Assembly: GCA_964509335.1 (NCBI GenBank)
Contig: CAZDXB010000023.1
Coordinates: forward strand, 1 to 43,412
DNA length: 43,412 bases
Direction: 5' to 3'
Source of the DNA: CAZDXB01 sp964509335
GTDB lineage: Bacteria > Bacteroidota > Ignavibacteria > Kapaibacteriales > UBA2268
The notes beneath the pieces were generated by a model, which saw only the letters and a program-made list of their open reading frames with translations, did not search any database and was not told the origin of the DNA. The translations under genes and the position numbers were made by a program. Below, in pieces: positions 1-7,753 of this stretch. The number at the start of each line of letters is the position of its first letter. The first letter of the stretch is position 1.

Positions 1-1628
1 TGCGTAGCGATAGAATCGTTCAAATCGGAAATATCTTGTTCGTTATCGCCGATATCGAGAGCGTTGTTGTCAATGTCCGTTCTGTGGGCGGATAGAGAGT
101 CGTCCACTTCATTCTTAGCGTTATCTATGTATGTTTTCACGGCTTTTTCCGTCGGGACGGCTTCGTCGCTGTCGTCGGATAATGTTCCGTCGGTTGAATA
201 TTCGTTTATGGACGCGCCTTTTGAAAACGCGGCTTCGCCATAGATTTGAACGTTTCTAACAAATACGTCGGCAAAATAATTATTTCTGGTGAAGGTGTTA
301 GTTTCGTCCGAATATATGATTTGCGAAGGCATATTGTTTCTGGGGAGTATCCCGCTCACTTCGCCGGTTGCTAAATCTACGGCGTCTGTTTGACTGTCGT
401 TCATTTTATACGCGTTAGCGGTTATCGTTCCCGAAACGGTTCCCGTATAAGGCGATAATGAGCCTGTTACAGTTAAGTCGTTCGAGTTAATACCGCCGGC
501 TATATCGTTGAAAGAGACGGAATCCCAAACGGGCAAAGCGCCTTCGGCTTTTAGATAATGACCGGGAATTCCAATAGGTAAAAAAGTGGAACTGGAAGGT
601 CCGTTTTGGAAAATTAAGTCGCCTTGAGCGCCTCGGGAAATATTATAGGACGATACGGCTGTTCCTTCCAAGTTGCCGTAAAATGTATTTGAAGAAACTG
701 AGCCGGTTGGGTCAATTATGGTTTGGTTATTCCCCGAACCAACGGTTAATTGCTGTTCTCCGAAGACGGGATGAATCTTTGTTCCGGAAATGGAAGCAGA
801 AGAGTTAATATCGGCGTCAATTATTGTGGAATCGGCAATCCCGTCGCTTGTAAGCCAAGTATATGTAGAGCTGTTCGACCCTTGAGCGATTAACGGTTTA
901 AGGGAATCTTCCGAATTTGTCGCCATCTTCATTGGAGTTACAGACCAATGGGCTAAGTTTGTAGTTTTTATTACTCTTTCAGCAATAGTGGGATTAGGAT
1001 AATTTCCGGTTAAATCTCCTCCCGCTCTTCCTCCGGGAGGGAAGGTCAAGCTTGCCGAGAACATTGATTGAACTATTGAACTGTCGGCGATTCTAGGGTC
1101 GGGATAAGTTCCCGATAGGTCTCCGCCCGCTTCTCCCCAAGGTATAGCTTGGACGCCCTCGTCTAATTTTACTTGCGTAATAGAGCTATCCGGAACTGAT
1201 TGGGCTAGTCCGGCGTTTACGGCGTATTGGGCTGTTTGCGCGCTATCGGCTTCTATCGCTTTTTTCGCCTCTTTTGAGTTGAAAGCGTAGGGAGTCGCCG
1301 CGAACTTCGTTCGCGGAAAAGGCGAATTGCCGTTGACTGTTACTTCCAGCCAATATTCCTCGTCGAAATCTATATCAATTGGATTTACTTTTCCTAAATA
1401 AACGTTAATAAATCCGTTAGTGGCGGTAACGTCTTGAACTTCGGTCCAAACGGTGTTCCCGCCTGATTGGGAATCGTATATTGCGAATGTTATGGATACG
1501 GATCCCTCAATTGGGTCGTCGTCGTCTAAAATCAGAGCTTGGTAATTGAATTCTCTTGGTATTTGAGAAAATAGAGAAAGGGACAGTAAAAGCAAAGCTA
1601 AAAAACTGAATGACAATAACTTTTTCAT
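1..1628 (-). CDS. Secreted repeat protein, tail-fibre or surface-adhesin-like (partial, C-terminus outside window)
   Basis: The reading frame is open from an ATG at 1628 to the window edge, about 542 codons. It begins with a clear signal peptide (MKK, then a Leu/Ser-rich core, with likely cleavage near FSQ). The mature part starts with a segment of the form IPREFNYQALILDDD, as in many Bacteroidota/Ignavibacteria secreted proteins that carry tail-fibre-like modules. Two copies of a GGDLSGTYPDP / GGDLTGNYPNP motif follow at about residues 165-210, the hallmark of a repeat common in these surface proteins. The visible end is a coiled-coil-like stretch rich in Asp, Asn and Ser (near DIGDNEQDISDLNDS), and the T-E-K-A-V-K-T-Y-I-D segment before it is typical of phage tail-fibre needle regions. 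There is no obvious Shine-Dalgarno site. The role is probably extracellular display or adhesion. The C-terminus, which would show a peptidase S74 chaperone or sorting signal, is missing. Confidence 0.7.
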   Translation of the reverse strand, partial: MKKLLSFSFLALLLLSLSLFSQIPREFNYQALILDDDDPIEGSVSITFAIYDSQSGGNTVWTEVQDVTATNGFINVYLGKVNPIDIDFDEEYWLEVTVNGNSPFPRTKFAATPYAFNSKEAKKAIEADSAQTAQYAVNAGLAQSVPDSSITQVKLDEGVQAIPWGEAGGDLSGTYPDPRIADSSIVQSMFSASLTFPPGGRAGGDLTGNYPNPTIAERVIKTTNLAHWSVTPMKMATNSEDSLKPLIAQGSNSSTYTWLTSDGIADSTIIDADINSSASISGTKIHPVFGEQQLTVGSGNNQTIIDPTGSVSSNTFYGNLEGTAVSSYNISRGAQGDLIFQNGPSSSTFLPIGIPGHYLKAEGALPVWDSVSFNDIAGGINSNDLTVTGSLSPYTGTVSGTITANAYKMNDSQTDAVDLATGEVSGILPRNNMPSQIIYSDETNTFTRNNYFADVFVRNVQIYGEAAFSKGASINEYSTDGTLSDDSDEAVPTEKAVKTYIDNAKNEVDDSLSAHRTDIDNNALDIGDNEQDISDLNDSIAT

Positions 1629-1808
1629 TTTAATAATTCTATTTAATTTAACAAATAATAATTTCATAAAAAGCAGCGACAAAAAAGTAAAGTTAATGAT
1701 AATTTTAAAAAGCGAATGAAATATAAATTAAGAATAATTAATTATAAAATAAAACTAAAAATTTGAATTGTAGATGGATAATGAAGTAAGACTAGCGATT
1801 TCAGAATA

Positions 1809-3896
1809 TTAGGATTTCATCAAATACGATTCGATTCTTCTAATTTTGCTAGTGATTTCATTAAAAGCTTCTAATGTTTTTTCGAACAAGCGGCGGCTTG
1901 ATTGGATTTTCTCGCGTAAGTCGTAGAAGTTCTGGTTTTGATATTCCATCGCTTCCAACGACTCTTTAATATTCGAAAGAAGGTTTGCGTTTTTTAGTGG
2001 TATTTCTATTGAGTTTTGCGAAACGGCGTTTATGTTAAGCAAGCGGCTTTTTGTGTCCGCTAACGATTGAGATATGTTTTTGGAGTTTTCGTTAGCTAAT
2101 CGCTCTATCTTTGAGTGGTTTTCTTTGAGCGTTTTGGAGGTTTGGCTTATATCTTTCGAGAGTTTGGCTAAATCGTTCGTTAAGTCGGCGCTATATGTTT
2201 GGTTTGACTTCTCTCTTTCGATTTCGGCGTTAAAGTAAATTGTTCTTGCTCCTTCGGCTAAGTGATTTACCAACGATAGATTTTTAGAATGGTTTTCGGC
2301 GATTAATTCGTAAAGTTCGTTTGAATAGAAATTCGCTTTTTCTATGATGTTCTTGGAGTTTATATCGATTTTGGATATGTCTTCAGAAATATCGTAAATT
2401 GATTTAATCAATTCTTCTATTTGGGAATACGCTGTTTCGAAGGCGTCGCGTAATATCTTGGAAGAGGAGCTGATTTCCGCAGATTTCGCTTCGATTTCTT
2501 TGATTGATTCGGCGTATTTAAGGCGGCGGCTTTTTATTTGCTTAGCTTCGTTGTTGATTTTTTGCGTCTCTTCGGCAAGTTTAGACAATGTTTCTTTATT
2601 GTTTTTTTGAAGTTTTTTGAATTTGCCGATAAGCTCCGAGAAAAAGTATAGAGCTTGCTCGACTTCATTTTTGGCGTCGCGGGAGCCTAAACGCCGAGCG
2701 TTTTCTATCATTTCTTTAGCTTCGTCGTATTTTCCGGCTTGGATTAACTTTGCGGATTCGCGGAGTCTTACCATTGGTTTTGTAACTATCGCGGCTATGA
2801 TTAAAGCTATGATTGAAAAGTAAAGAAAGATTGTAATATAAACGAGGCTTCTGTTTTCTATTAAGTAGAATAAAAGGGAAGAAGTTTCGACGTTTGTTTT
2901 CGGAACGGATTTTATTTTTTGAGCGGCGTTTATATAGATATCCCAAGGCTGATAATATATTGAAGCGGCGATAGAGCTTTGTGTTTCGTTATTAATTTCA
3001 GCTATGTAGTTAACGCCCTGCTCTTTTTCTCGCGTAATTTTTAAGGAAGACGATAGTTTTTCGAAATCCCAAGATTTATTCGGTTTTCCGACTATAGAGC
3101 GACGAAGTTTTCCGTTGATTCTCTGAGAAATCCATAAGATGTTTTCGTTGTTTCCGAATCTTTTAGTCAAAGATTCTATAATGTTTATACCGTCGGCAAC
3201 GACGATAGCCGCGATAATTTCTCCGCTAGAATTTGTAAGCGGCGCTAAGGTTTTTACTTTTATTTCGTCGTTTTCGAAGTAAGTTTTCGATAAAGTTTTG
3301 CCGGAAAGGGCTTTGGTTATTTTTAGGTTTTCTATGTTTTTTGGATTTGACGCCGCAATCAGGGAGGCGTAGCGCTTTTCGCCGCCGCCGGTTGAATTAT
3401 GGACGATTCTCAGCATATCCCCTCGAGGATTTACTCTCTGATAGATTTCTATGTTTCCGTCTATAGTATTATTGATTTCGTTTACGCAGTTTGGGACGAC
3501 GTTCGGCATAATTTTTTCGCCGCCTAGTTCAAGAATCGGAAGTTCTATTAGTTCTTTTTCCTTAGTTTTCGCGTTGACTGTTTGCCACATTACTTCGCTT
3601 GATTGGAAAGAGTAATCAGCCTTTTTCGCGCCGCCTTCTCGCTTGATTATTTCTATAGCGATTTGGGCGTCTTTCTCGGCGCTTTTTTGTAAGGCTGAGG
3701 TTTTTAAGTCGCAGAGCGCCTTGACTTCGCGCAAAGTTTGTTTTACTTGAACTTCTTCGATTTTTTCTTTGGGAGGAGAGGTTTTTTTTGAATCTAAATC
3801 GTTAAAGTAGTAATGAAGCGATAAAATCGCAATTGAAGTTACAATTATCAAAAGCGAGAATAGTAACAGTATTTCTGTTCTAATATTTAATTTCAT
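1809..3896 (-). CDS. Chemoreceptor-like membrane protein with degenerate signalling domain
   Basis: This 695-residue protein has a first membrane helix at about 9-29, a large extracytoplasmic region (about 48-330) resembling the Cache3/Cache2 sensor of methyl-accepting chemotaxis proteins, a second helix at about 350-371, a HAMP-like linker and a long coiled-coil C-terminus. Residues near 553-580 read IYFNAEIERE...LTNDLAKLSKD. This aligns with the chemoreceptor hairpin (LALNAAIEAARAGE...EVRKLA), but the conserved tip residues that contact CheA and CheW are gone. It is therefore likely a membrane sensor or scaffold derived from a chemoreceptor and not a working one. I chose the ATG at 3896; an ATG at 3959 would add 21 residues that look like an extra hydrophobic run. 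It is divergent from the histidine kinase at 4050 and could share its signal, but that is inference. No che genes are nearby. Confidence 0.7.
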   Translation of the reverse strand: MKLNIRTEILLLFSLLIIVTSIAILSLHYYFNDLDSKKTSPPKEKIEEVQVKQTLREVKALCDLKTSALQKSAEKDAQIAIEIIKREGGAKKADYSFQSSEVMWQTVNAKTKEKELIELPILELGGEKIMPNVVPNCVNEINNTIDGNIEIYQRVNPRGDMLRIVHNSTGGGEKRYASLIAASNPKNIENLKITKALSGKTLSKTYFENDEIKVKTLAPLTNSSGEIIAAIVVADGINIIESLTKRFGNNENILWISQRINGKLRRSIVGKPNKSWDFEKLSSSLKITREKEQGVNYIAEINNETQSSIAASIYYQPWDIYINAAQKIKSVPKTNVETSSLLFYLIENRSLVYITIFLYFSIIALIIAAIVTKPMVRLRESAKLIQAGKYDEAKEMIENARRLGSRDAKNEVEQALYFFSELIGKFKKLQKNNKETLSKLAEETQKINNEAKQIKSRRLKYAESIKEIEAKSAEISSSSKILRDAFETAYSQIEELIKSIYDISEDISKIDINSKNIIEKANFYSNELYELIAENHSKNLSLVNHLAEGARTIYFNAEIEREKSNQTYSADLTNDLAKLSKDISQTSKTLKENHSKIERLANENSKNISQSLADTKSRLLNINAVSQNSIEIPLKNANLLSNIKESLEAMEYQNQNFYDLREKIQSSRRLFEKTLEAFNEITSKIRRIESYLMKS

Positions 3897-4049
3897 AGGC
3901 GATTGATTGATATTGTTATATTTAATTATCGTAAAAATAAAGAAAATTATAAAATTCAACGAATTTTAAGTAAAAATTATTATTTTAATAGTCGATACAA
4001 TTATTTATCTTATTGACTATATTTTTGATTAAAAAAGAAGCGAAGCAAT

Positions 4050-5261
4050 ATGAAAAAAGCGCAAGTAAGTAGAATTAAGGAGATTGAGCGTTTAAGAGCT
4101 TTTTTGGAAAAGTACGGAGATGAAATAACCAACTCCGAAGAACTTGTCGAGAATTTAGATAAATTGGAGAATAAGTTTTACGGGATTTTCGAAGGGATTT
4201 CCGAAGGCGTTATCTTAGTAAATGAGAGTGGAGAAATTGAGTTGGCGAACCAAGCGGTGGAAACTCAATTTGGCTACAGCAGGGGGGAGTTGAAGGGAGA
4301 AAAAATTGAGAAGCTAATTCCTTATGAATTGAAAGAAGCTCACGAAAGTCATAGACGCGAATATCTAAAAAATCCCAAAACCCGAACTATGGGTAAAAAT
4401 ATGGATTTATACGCAAAAAGCAAGGACGTCGGCGTATTTCCCGTTGACGTGGGGTTAAGCGCTCTGAAATTAAGGGATAAGATAGCGGTAGTAGCGATTG
4501 TTACCGATATTTCCATTCAGAAAGATATTGAAAAAAAGTTGAGAGAGTCCGAGAGTAAATTGCAAGAGGCGTTGGAAACGAAAGATAAATTCCTTTCGAT
4601 AATAGCTCACGATTTGAAGAATCCGCTGGGTTCTTTTAGGGACGTAGCGAACGTATTGTCGGAAAGCTTTGATGAGTTGAGCGAAGAGGACAAGAAGGAT
4701 TTCATAGGAATGATGAAAGAGCAGTCCAATCAATTGTTTTCTTTGCTGGAAAATCTTTTGCAATGGACGAGAGCGCAAACGGGCAGGGTCAGTTATAATC
4801 CCGAATCTATAGACCTGTGTATGGTAGCGGAAAATAACATTTCTTTATTGCAAGGTCAGGCAGAAAAGAAAAATATTACGCTTAGCTGCGAGATAAACGA
4901 GCCCGTAAATGCTAACGCGGATATGAATATGGTAACTACCGTTTTAAGGAACTTAGTTTCCAACGCTATAAAATTTACTCCGGAAGGCGGTAAGATAAGC
5001 GTCGCCGCGAAAGAAAAAGAAGAGGTCGTAGAAGTTTCCGTAAGGGATACGGGCGTCGGCATAAGTCTGGAAAATCAAGATAAATTGTTCAAAGAAGATT
5101 CTAAATTCACGACTTTAGGCACCGGACAAGAAAAGGGAACGGGTTTAGGATTGATTTTGTGCAAGGAATTTGTCGAGAGGCACGGCGGAGAGATTTGGGT
5201 TGAAAGTAGGGAAGGCGAAGGGACGACGTTTAATTTTACTTTGCCGAAAGCCGGAGACTAG
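4050..5261 (+). CDS. Soluble PAS-domain sensor histidine kinase
   Basis: The 403-residue protein has no membrane segment. A coiled N-terminus (1-42) precedes a PAS domain (about 44-158, with EGVILVNESGEIELANQAVE and the usual FGYSRGEL) and a short linker helix. The HisKA domain carries the H-box FLSIIAHDLKNPLGS with phospho-acceptor His187. The HATPase_c domain has an N-box (NLVSNAIKFT, Asn305), G1 box DTGVG (333-337) and G2 box GTGLGL (363-368), so all catalytic elements are intact. It should autophosphorylate in response to a cytoplasmic or redox cue bound by PAS and pass phosphate to an unlinked response regulator, since none is encoded beside it. The start is the first ATG, with a weak upstream AAGAAGCGAAGC. 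The stop overlaps that of rsmH on the opposite strand (shared CTAG). Confidence 0.93.
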   Translation: MKKAQVSRIKEIERLRAFLEKYGDEITNSEELVENLDKLENKFYGIFEGISEGVILVNESGEIELANQAVETQFGYSRGELKGEKIEKLIPYELKEAHESHRREYLKNPKTRTMGKNMDLYAKSKDVGVFPVDVGLSALKLRDKIAVVAIVTDISIQKDIEKKLRESESKLQEALETKDKFLSIIAHDLKNPLGSFRDVANVLSESFDELSEEDKKDFIGMMKEQSNQLFSLLENLLQWTRAQTGRVSYNPESIDLCMVAENNISLLQGQAEKKNITLSCEINEPVNANADMNMVTTVLRNLVSNAIKFTPEGGKISVAAKEKEEVVEVSVRDTGVGISLENQDKLFKEDSKFTTLGTGQEKGTGLGLILCKEFVERHGGEIWVESREGEGTTFNFTLPKAGD

Positions 5262-6241
5262 ATTTTTTCCGCGACTCTGAGTTTAGCGCTTTTAGATCTT
5301 GGATTGCGTGAAATTTCTTTGTAAGAAGGAGTTATAGGTTTCGGCGTCAAAACGCGCAAATTCGGCGCTCTTTTTGTTTCTTTTATAGACAACTTTGGGG
5401 ATTTAGACGCGCGTTCTTTGAATACGTTTTTAACGATTCTATCTTCGAGAGAATGATAGGATATGACGACTATTCGGGATTTAGGCGAAACAAGCTGAAG
5501 ACAGTTGTTAAGGGCGTTTTCCAAAGCTTTTAGTTCGTCGTTGACGGCGATACGCAAAGCTTGGAATACGCGAGCGGCGGATTTATTAGCCGCCGACTTT
5601 GGAACCGATTCTTCAATGATAGTTCTAAGGTCGAAAGTAGTGGAAACGTCAAAAGCGCGACGCCTTTCAATAAGACGTCGCGCTATTGCTCCCGCGAAAG
5701 GCTCTTCGCCGTATTTTGCTAAGAGCCTTTCCAATTCCTCCTCGTCTGCTGCGCGCAAAATGTCTTTAGCTGATTTCCCGCTCGAAGCGAATCTCATATC
5801 CAAAGGCGCTTCGGAGCGGAAGCTAAAGCCTCGGCGGCTCTCGTTGAGCTGCCGCGACGACATTCCTAAGTCCATTAGAACGCCGTCTATTCTCCCCCGA
5901 TTTGCAACGATGCCGCAGGCTTCGCTGAAGCATTCGTTGTATAAAACTAGACGCGATTTTGGACCTTTGTCGAGTTCCCCCTTGAATTTGTCCCGACAAT
6001 AGGAAATCGCCGTCTCGTCCTTGTCAAATCCATATACTCTGCCGTTTTCGTTTAGTTTTTCCAGTATAGCTTCCGTGTGTCCGCCGCCTCCTAATGTGCC
6101 GTCTATATATATTCCTTCCGGTTTTACGTTTAGCGCCTCGATAGCTTCGTCGAGTAGAGCGGGCAGATGGTATTCGTAATCCGCTCGCTTGGCTAACCTT
6201 TTTCGCTTAGGCGGTTTCTTTTTCTTTTTTTTACTACTCAC
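5258..6241 (-). CDS. rsmH: 16S rRNA (cytosine1402-N4)-methyltransferase RsmH
   Basis: RsmH (MraW) methylates N4 of C1402 in 16S rRNA using S-adenosylmethionine. The 327 residues show the family markers in order: the SAM-binding loop GIYIDGTLGGGGHTEAIL near 43-60, DGVLMDLGMSSRQL with the following RGFSFR...PLDMRF, and the C-terminal SYHSLEDRIVKN. Length is close to the usual 310, with an extra N-terminal basic tail of consecutive lysines (residues 4-15). The start is GTG at 6241 because no in-frame ATG lies upstream of the conserved HLPALLDEAIEAL. It follows mraZ by 36 bp on the same strand, the standard start of a division and cell-wall cluster. Here, though, the cluster stops after rsmH and meets the histidine kinase tail to tail, so ftsL, ftsI and mur genes must lie elsewhere. 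Confidence 0.96.
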   Translation of the reverse strand: MSSKKKKKKPPKRKRLAKRADYEYHLPALLDEAIEALNVKPEGIYIDGTLGGGGHTEAILEKLNENGRVYGFDKDETAISYCRDKFKGELDKGPKSRLVLYNECFSEACGIVANRGRIDGVLMDLGMSSRQLNESRRGFSFRSEAPLDMRFASSGKSAKDILRAADEEELERLLAKYGEEPFAGAIARRLIERRRAFDVSTTFDLRTIIEESVPKSAANKSAARVFQALRIAVNDELKALENALNNCLQLVSPKSRIVVISYHSLEDRIVKNVFKERASKSPKLSIKETKRAPNLRVLTPKPITPSYKEISRNPRSKSAKLRVAEKI

Positions 6242-6277
6242 GGCAAAATCTTTATAGTTTCAAAGACCGTTCTTTTG

Positions 6278-6721
6278 TTATTTTGTCATTACTTTCTCTG
6301 CTACGTCTTCGTAGGATTCTTCGTGGCCGCGCATATACTCGTCGTATTGTTCCGGATTCCAAAATTCCAGATGATTCAAAACGCCGGCAATAGTAACTTT
6401 CTTTTCTATTCCGGCGAATTCGACCAATTCTTTCGGTAAGGATATTCTCTGATGACTGTCGATTTTTACGTCTTGACCGTATCTGAGCAACATTCTTAAA
6501 AAGAATCTGTTTTTCTCCTCGTATTCGTTCAATCCTTCGTAAAGCTCTTCTTTTTTCTTCCATTCGTCCATTGGATAAGCGTATATACATTTTTCGAAGC
6601 CGCGGGTTACTACGAATGTGTCGTTCGCTTCGGGAGATATAGTCTTCCGCATTTTGGCTGGTATATTGACCCTGCCTTTGTTGTCCAGCGAATATGTCTC
6701 TTCTCCCTTAAAGCGGCTCAT
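6278..6721 (-). CDS. mraZ: Transcriptional regulator MraZ
   Basis: MraZ is the DNA-binding regulator that opens division and cell-wall clusters and represses its own promoter. The sequence contains two AbrB-like SpoVT repeats: residues about 1-45 (F-K-G-E-E-T-Y-S-L-D-N-K-G-R-V-N-I-P) and about 75-120 (DSHQRISLPKEL). I place the start at the ATG at 6721, which puts the fold-defining FKGEE close to the N-terminus as in other family members; an ATG at 6745 would add eight residues (MSTRKNSI). The gene is followed by rsmH after 36 bp. Its upstream region holds several TGGG boxes, fitting autoregulation. The length of 147 residues is normal. Confidence 0.94.
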   Translation of the reverse strand: MSRFKGEETYSLDNKGRVNIPAKMRKTISPEANDTFVVTRGFEKCIYAYPMDEWKKKEELYEGLNEYEEKNRFFLRMLLRYGQDVKIDSHQRISLPKELVEFAGIEKKVTIAGVLNHLEFWNPEQYDEYMRGHEESYEDVAEKVMTK

Positions 6722-6754
6722 TATAGAGTTTTTTCTTGTTGACACATTTTTCTA

Positions 6755-6800
6755 CCCACTAATATATATTTTTTCACACTAATATCCCACTTTGTCCCAC
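6755..6800 (-). promoter_or_regulatory. MraZ box array upstream of mraZ
   Basis: Reading the minus strand toward mraZ, GTGGG occurs at 6800-6796 and 6790-6786 (10 bp apart), a degenerate GTGTG at 6779-6775 (11 bp on), and another GTGGG at 6759-6755 (20 bp on, two 10-bp periods). Known MraZ operators are TGGGN direct repeats with 5-nt spacers, so this is a good match for autoregulation. The array ends 34 bp before the chosen mraZ start. Confidence 0.7.
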
Positions 6801-7058
6801 CATATTTTTCAAAAATTTATTAACATTCGTTTTTAGCTTTACTTCTTATTAATCGCGAATCTTATGAAAATACGCGTTGGATGTAGTTTTTAGATAGCAA
6901 AGAAAAATGAATGGCGTCCTTTCATTGGATTTTTTTTATTTAACTTTTTTTGATAATTTTGAACTCAGAATCACTGAAAATATTATCAGTATTTTGTTTG
7001 TTGAGATTATAAATGATTTAATATTAATAACTTATAGCTCCGAAAGGGAGGGGGAAAA
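6801..7058. other. Divergent intergenic region between mraZ and the LexA-like gene
   Basis: Together with the MraZ boxes this makes about 0.3 kb without a confident gene. It is very AT-rich and must hold the two divergent promoters, but I see no clean promoter boxes. A frame opening at 6907 runs into the LexA-like gene in another frame and has an unlikely Phe/Ile-rich composition, so I do not call it. The last 15 bases contain a strong Shine-Dalgarno sequence (AAAGGGAGGGGG) for the next gene. Confidence 0.5.
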
Positions 7059-7706
7059 GTGGGAGAAAAAAAAGCTCTTACAAAAAAGCAAAGCGACGCG
7101 TTGTTTTACGTTAAGTCTTACATAAAAGACAAAGGGTATCCGCCGACTTTGATGGAAATTTGCGAGGAGTTTAACATAAAGTCAACTAATTACGCTTGGG
7201 AGCTGATAAGGGTTTTGGAGAAGAAGGGATATTTGGAAAAGCGGGAGCGCGGGTCTTCGCGGGCGATTAAATTAAAGGAAAGCGCGGAAGCCGAAGCCGT
7301 TCCTACGCAAAAACCCGATTATGAAGTCGTCAACGTATTGGGCGGAGGTAGCGCGTTAGATTTAGACGCTTTCTTTTTGAGTTCGCGAGGTAGCGTTTTA
7401 ATCGATTCGAACTTTTTCCAGACTAAGAACGAAAATTTGTTCGCGATTTTAGTCGGAGACGAGGCTATGAAGAAGGAGGGAGTTTCGGAGAGCGATTTGG
7501 CGATAATCTCGAAAAGAGAGCCGAAGGAGAACGAAATAACGGCTGTTTTGCTGCACGACTCGATATTATTAAGGAAAATCAGTTACGTTCAAGGCGGATT
7601 CGAATTGATTTCAAAAGTAAGAGGCTATCCTAAGATTAAAGTTGAAAAAGGGGACGAGACTTGCGCTATATTAGGTTCTTTAAAGGGAGTTTTGAAAAAA
7701 TTCTAA
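7059..7706 (+). CDS. LexA-like regulator lacking the autocleavage dyad
   Basis: The 215-residue protein has the LexA two-domain plan. A winged helix occupies residues 1-72 (LTKKQSDALFYVKSYIKDKG, then PPTLMEICEEF and a wing ending SSRAIKL). An S24-like C-terminal domain covers about 88-215 (LFAILVGDEAM...ILLRKISYVQGG...ILGSLKGVLKKF). In LexA the Ser of GDSM and a downstream Lys form the self-cleavage dyad, and cleavage falls at Ala-Gly. Here the Ser position is Ala136, the Lys position reads Arg172 (followed by Lys173), and the cleavage region is LGGGSA. Self-cleavage is therefore unlikely, so it may be a constitutive dimer or respond to another signal. GTG at 7059 is chosen because of the purine-rich Shine-Dalgarno sequence 5 nt upstream. 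No SOS genes are adjacent. Confidence 0.75.
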   Translation: MGEKKALTKKQSDALFYVKSYIKDKGYPPTLMEICEEFNIKSTNYAWELIRVLEKKGYLEKRERGSSRAIKLKESAEAEAVPTQKPDYEVVNVLGGGSALDLDAFFLSSRGSVLIDSNFFQTKNENLFAILVGDEAMKKEGVSESDLAIISKREPKENEITAVLLHDSILLRKISYVQGGFELISKVRGYPKIKVEKGDETCAILGSLKGVLKKF

Positions 7707-7753
7707 TTCACAATTAATGGCGCAATCGAACGTTTTATTTATTTATTTCAATA

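Noticed and set aside
5505..6002. Long plus-strand frame within rsmH
   Set aside because: It is antisense to the conserved rsmH coding sequence, with Ser/Arg-rich composition from reading the complementary strand.
6907..7125. Short plus-strand frame upstream of the LexA-like gene
   Set aside because: It overlaps the well-supported LexA-like gene in another frame, has no ribosome site and has AT-driven composition.
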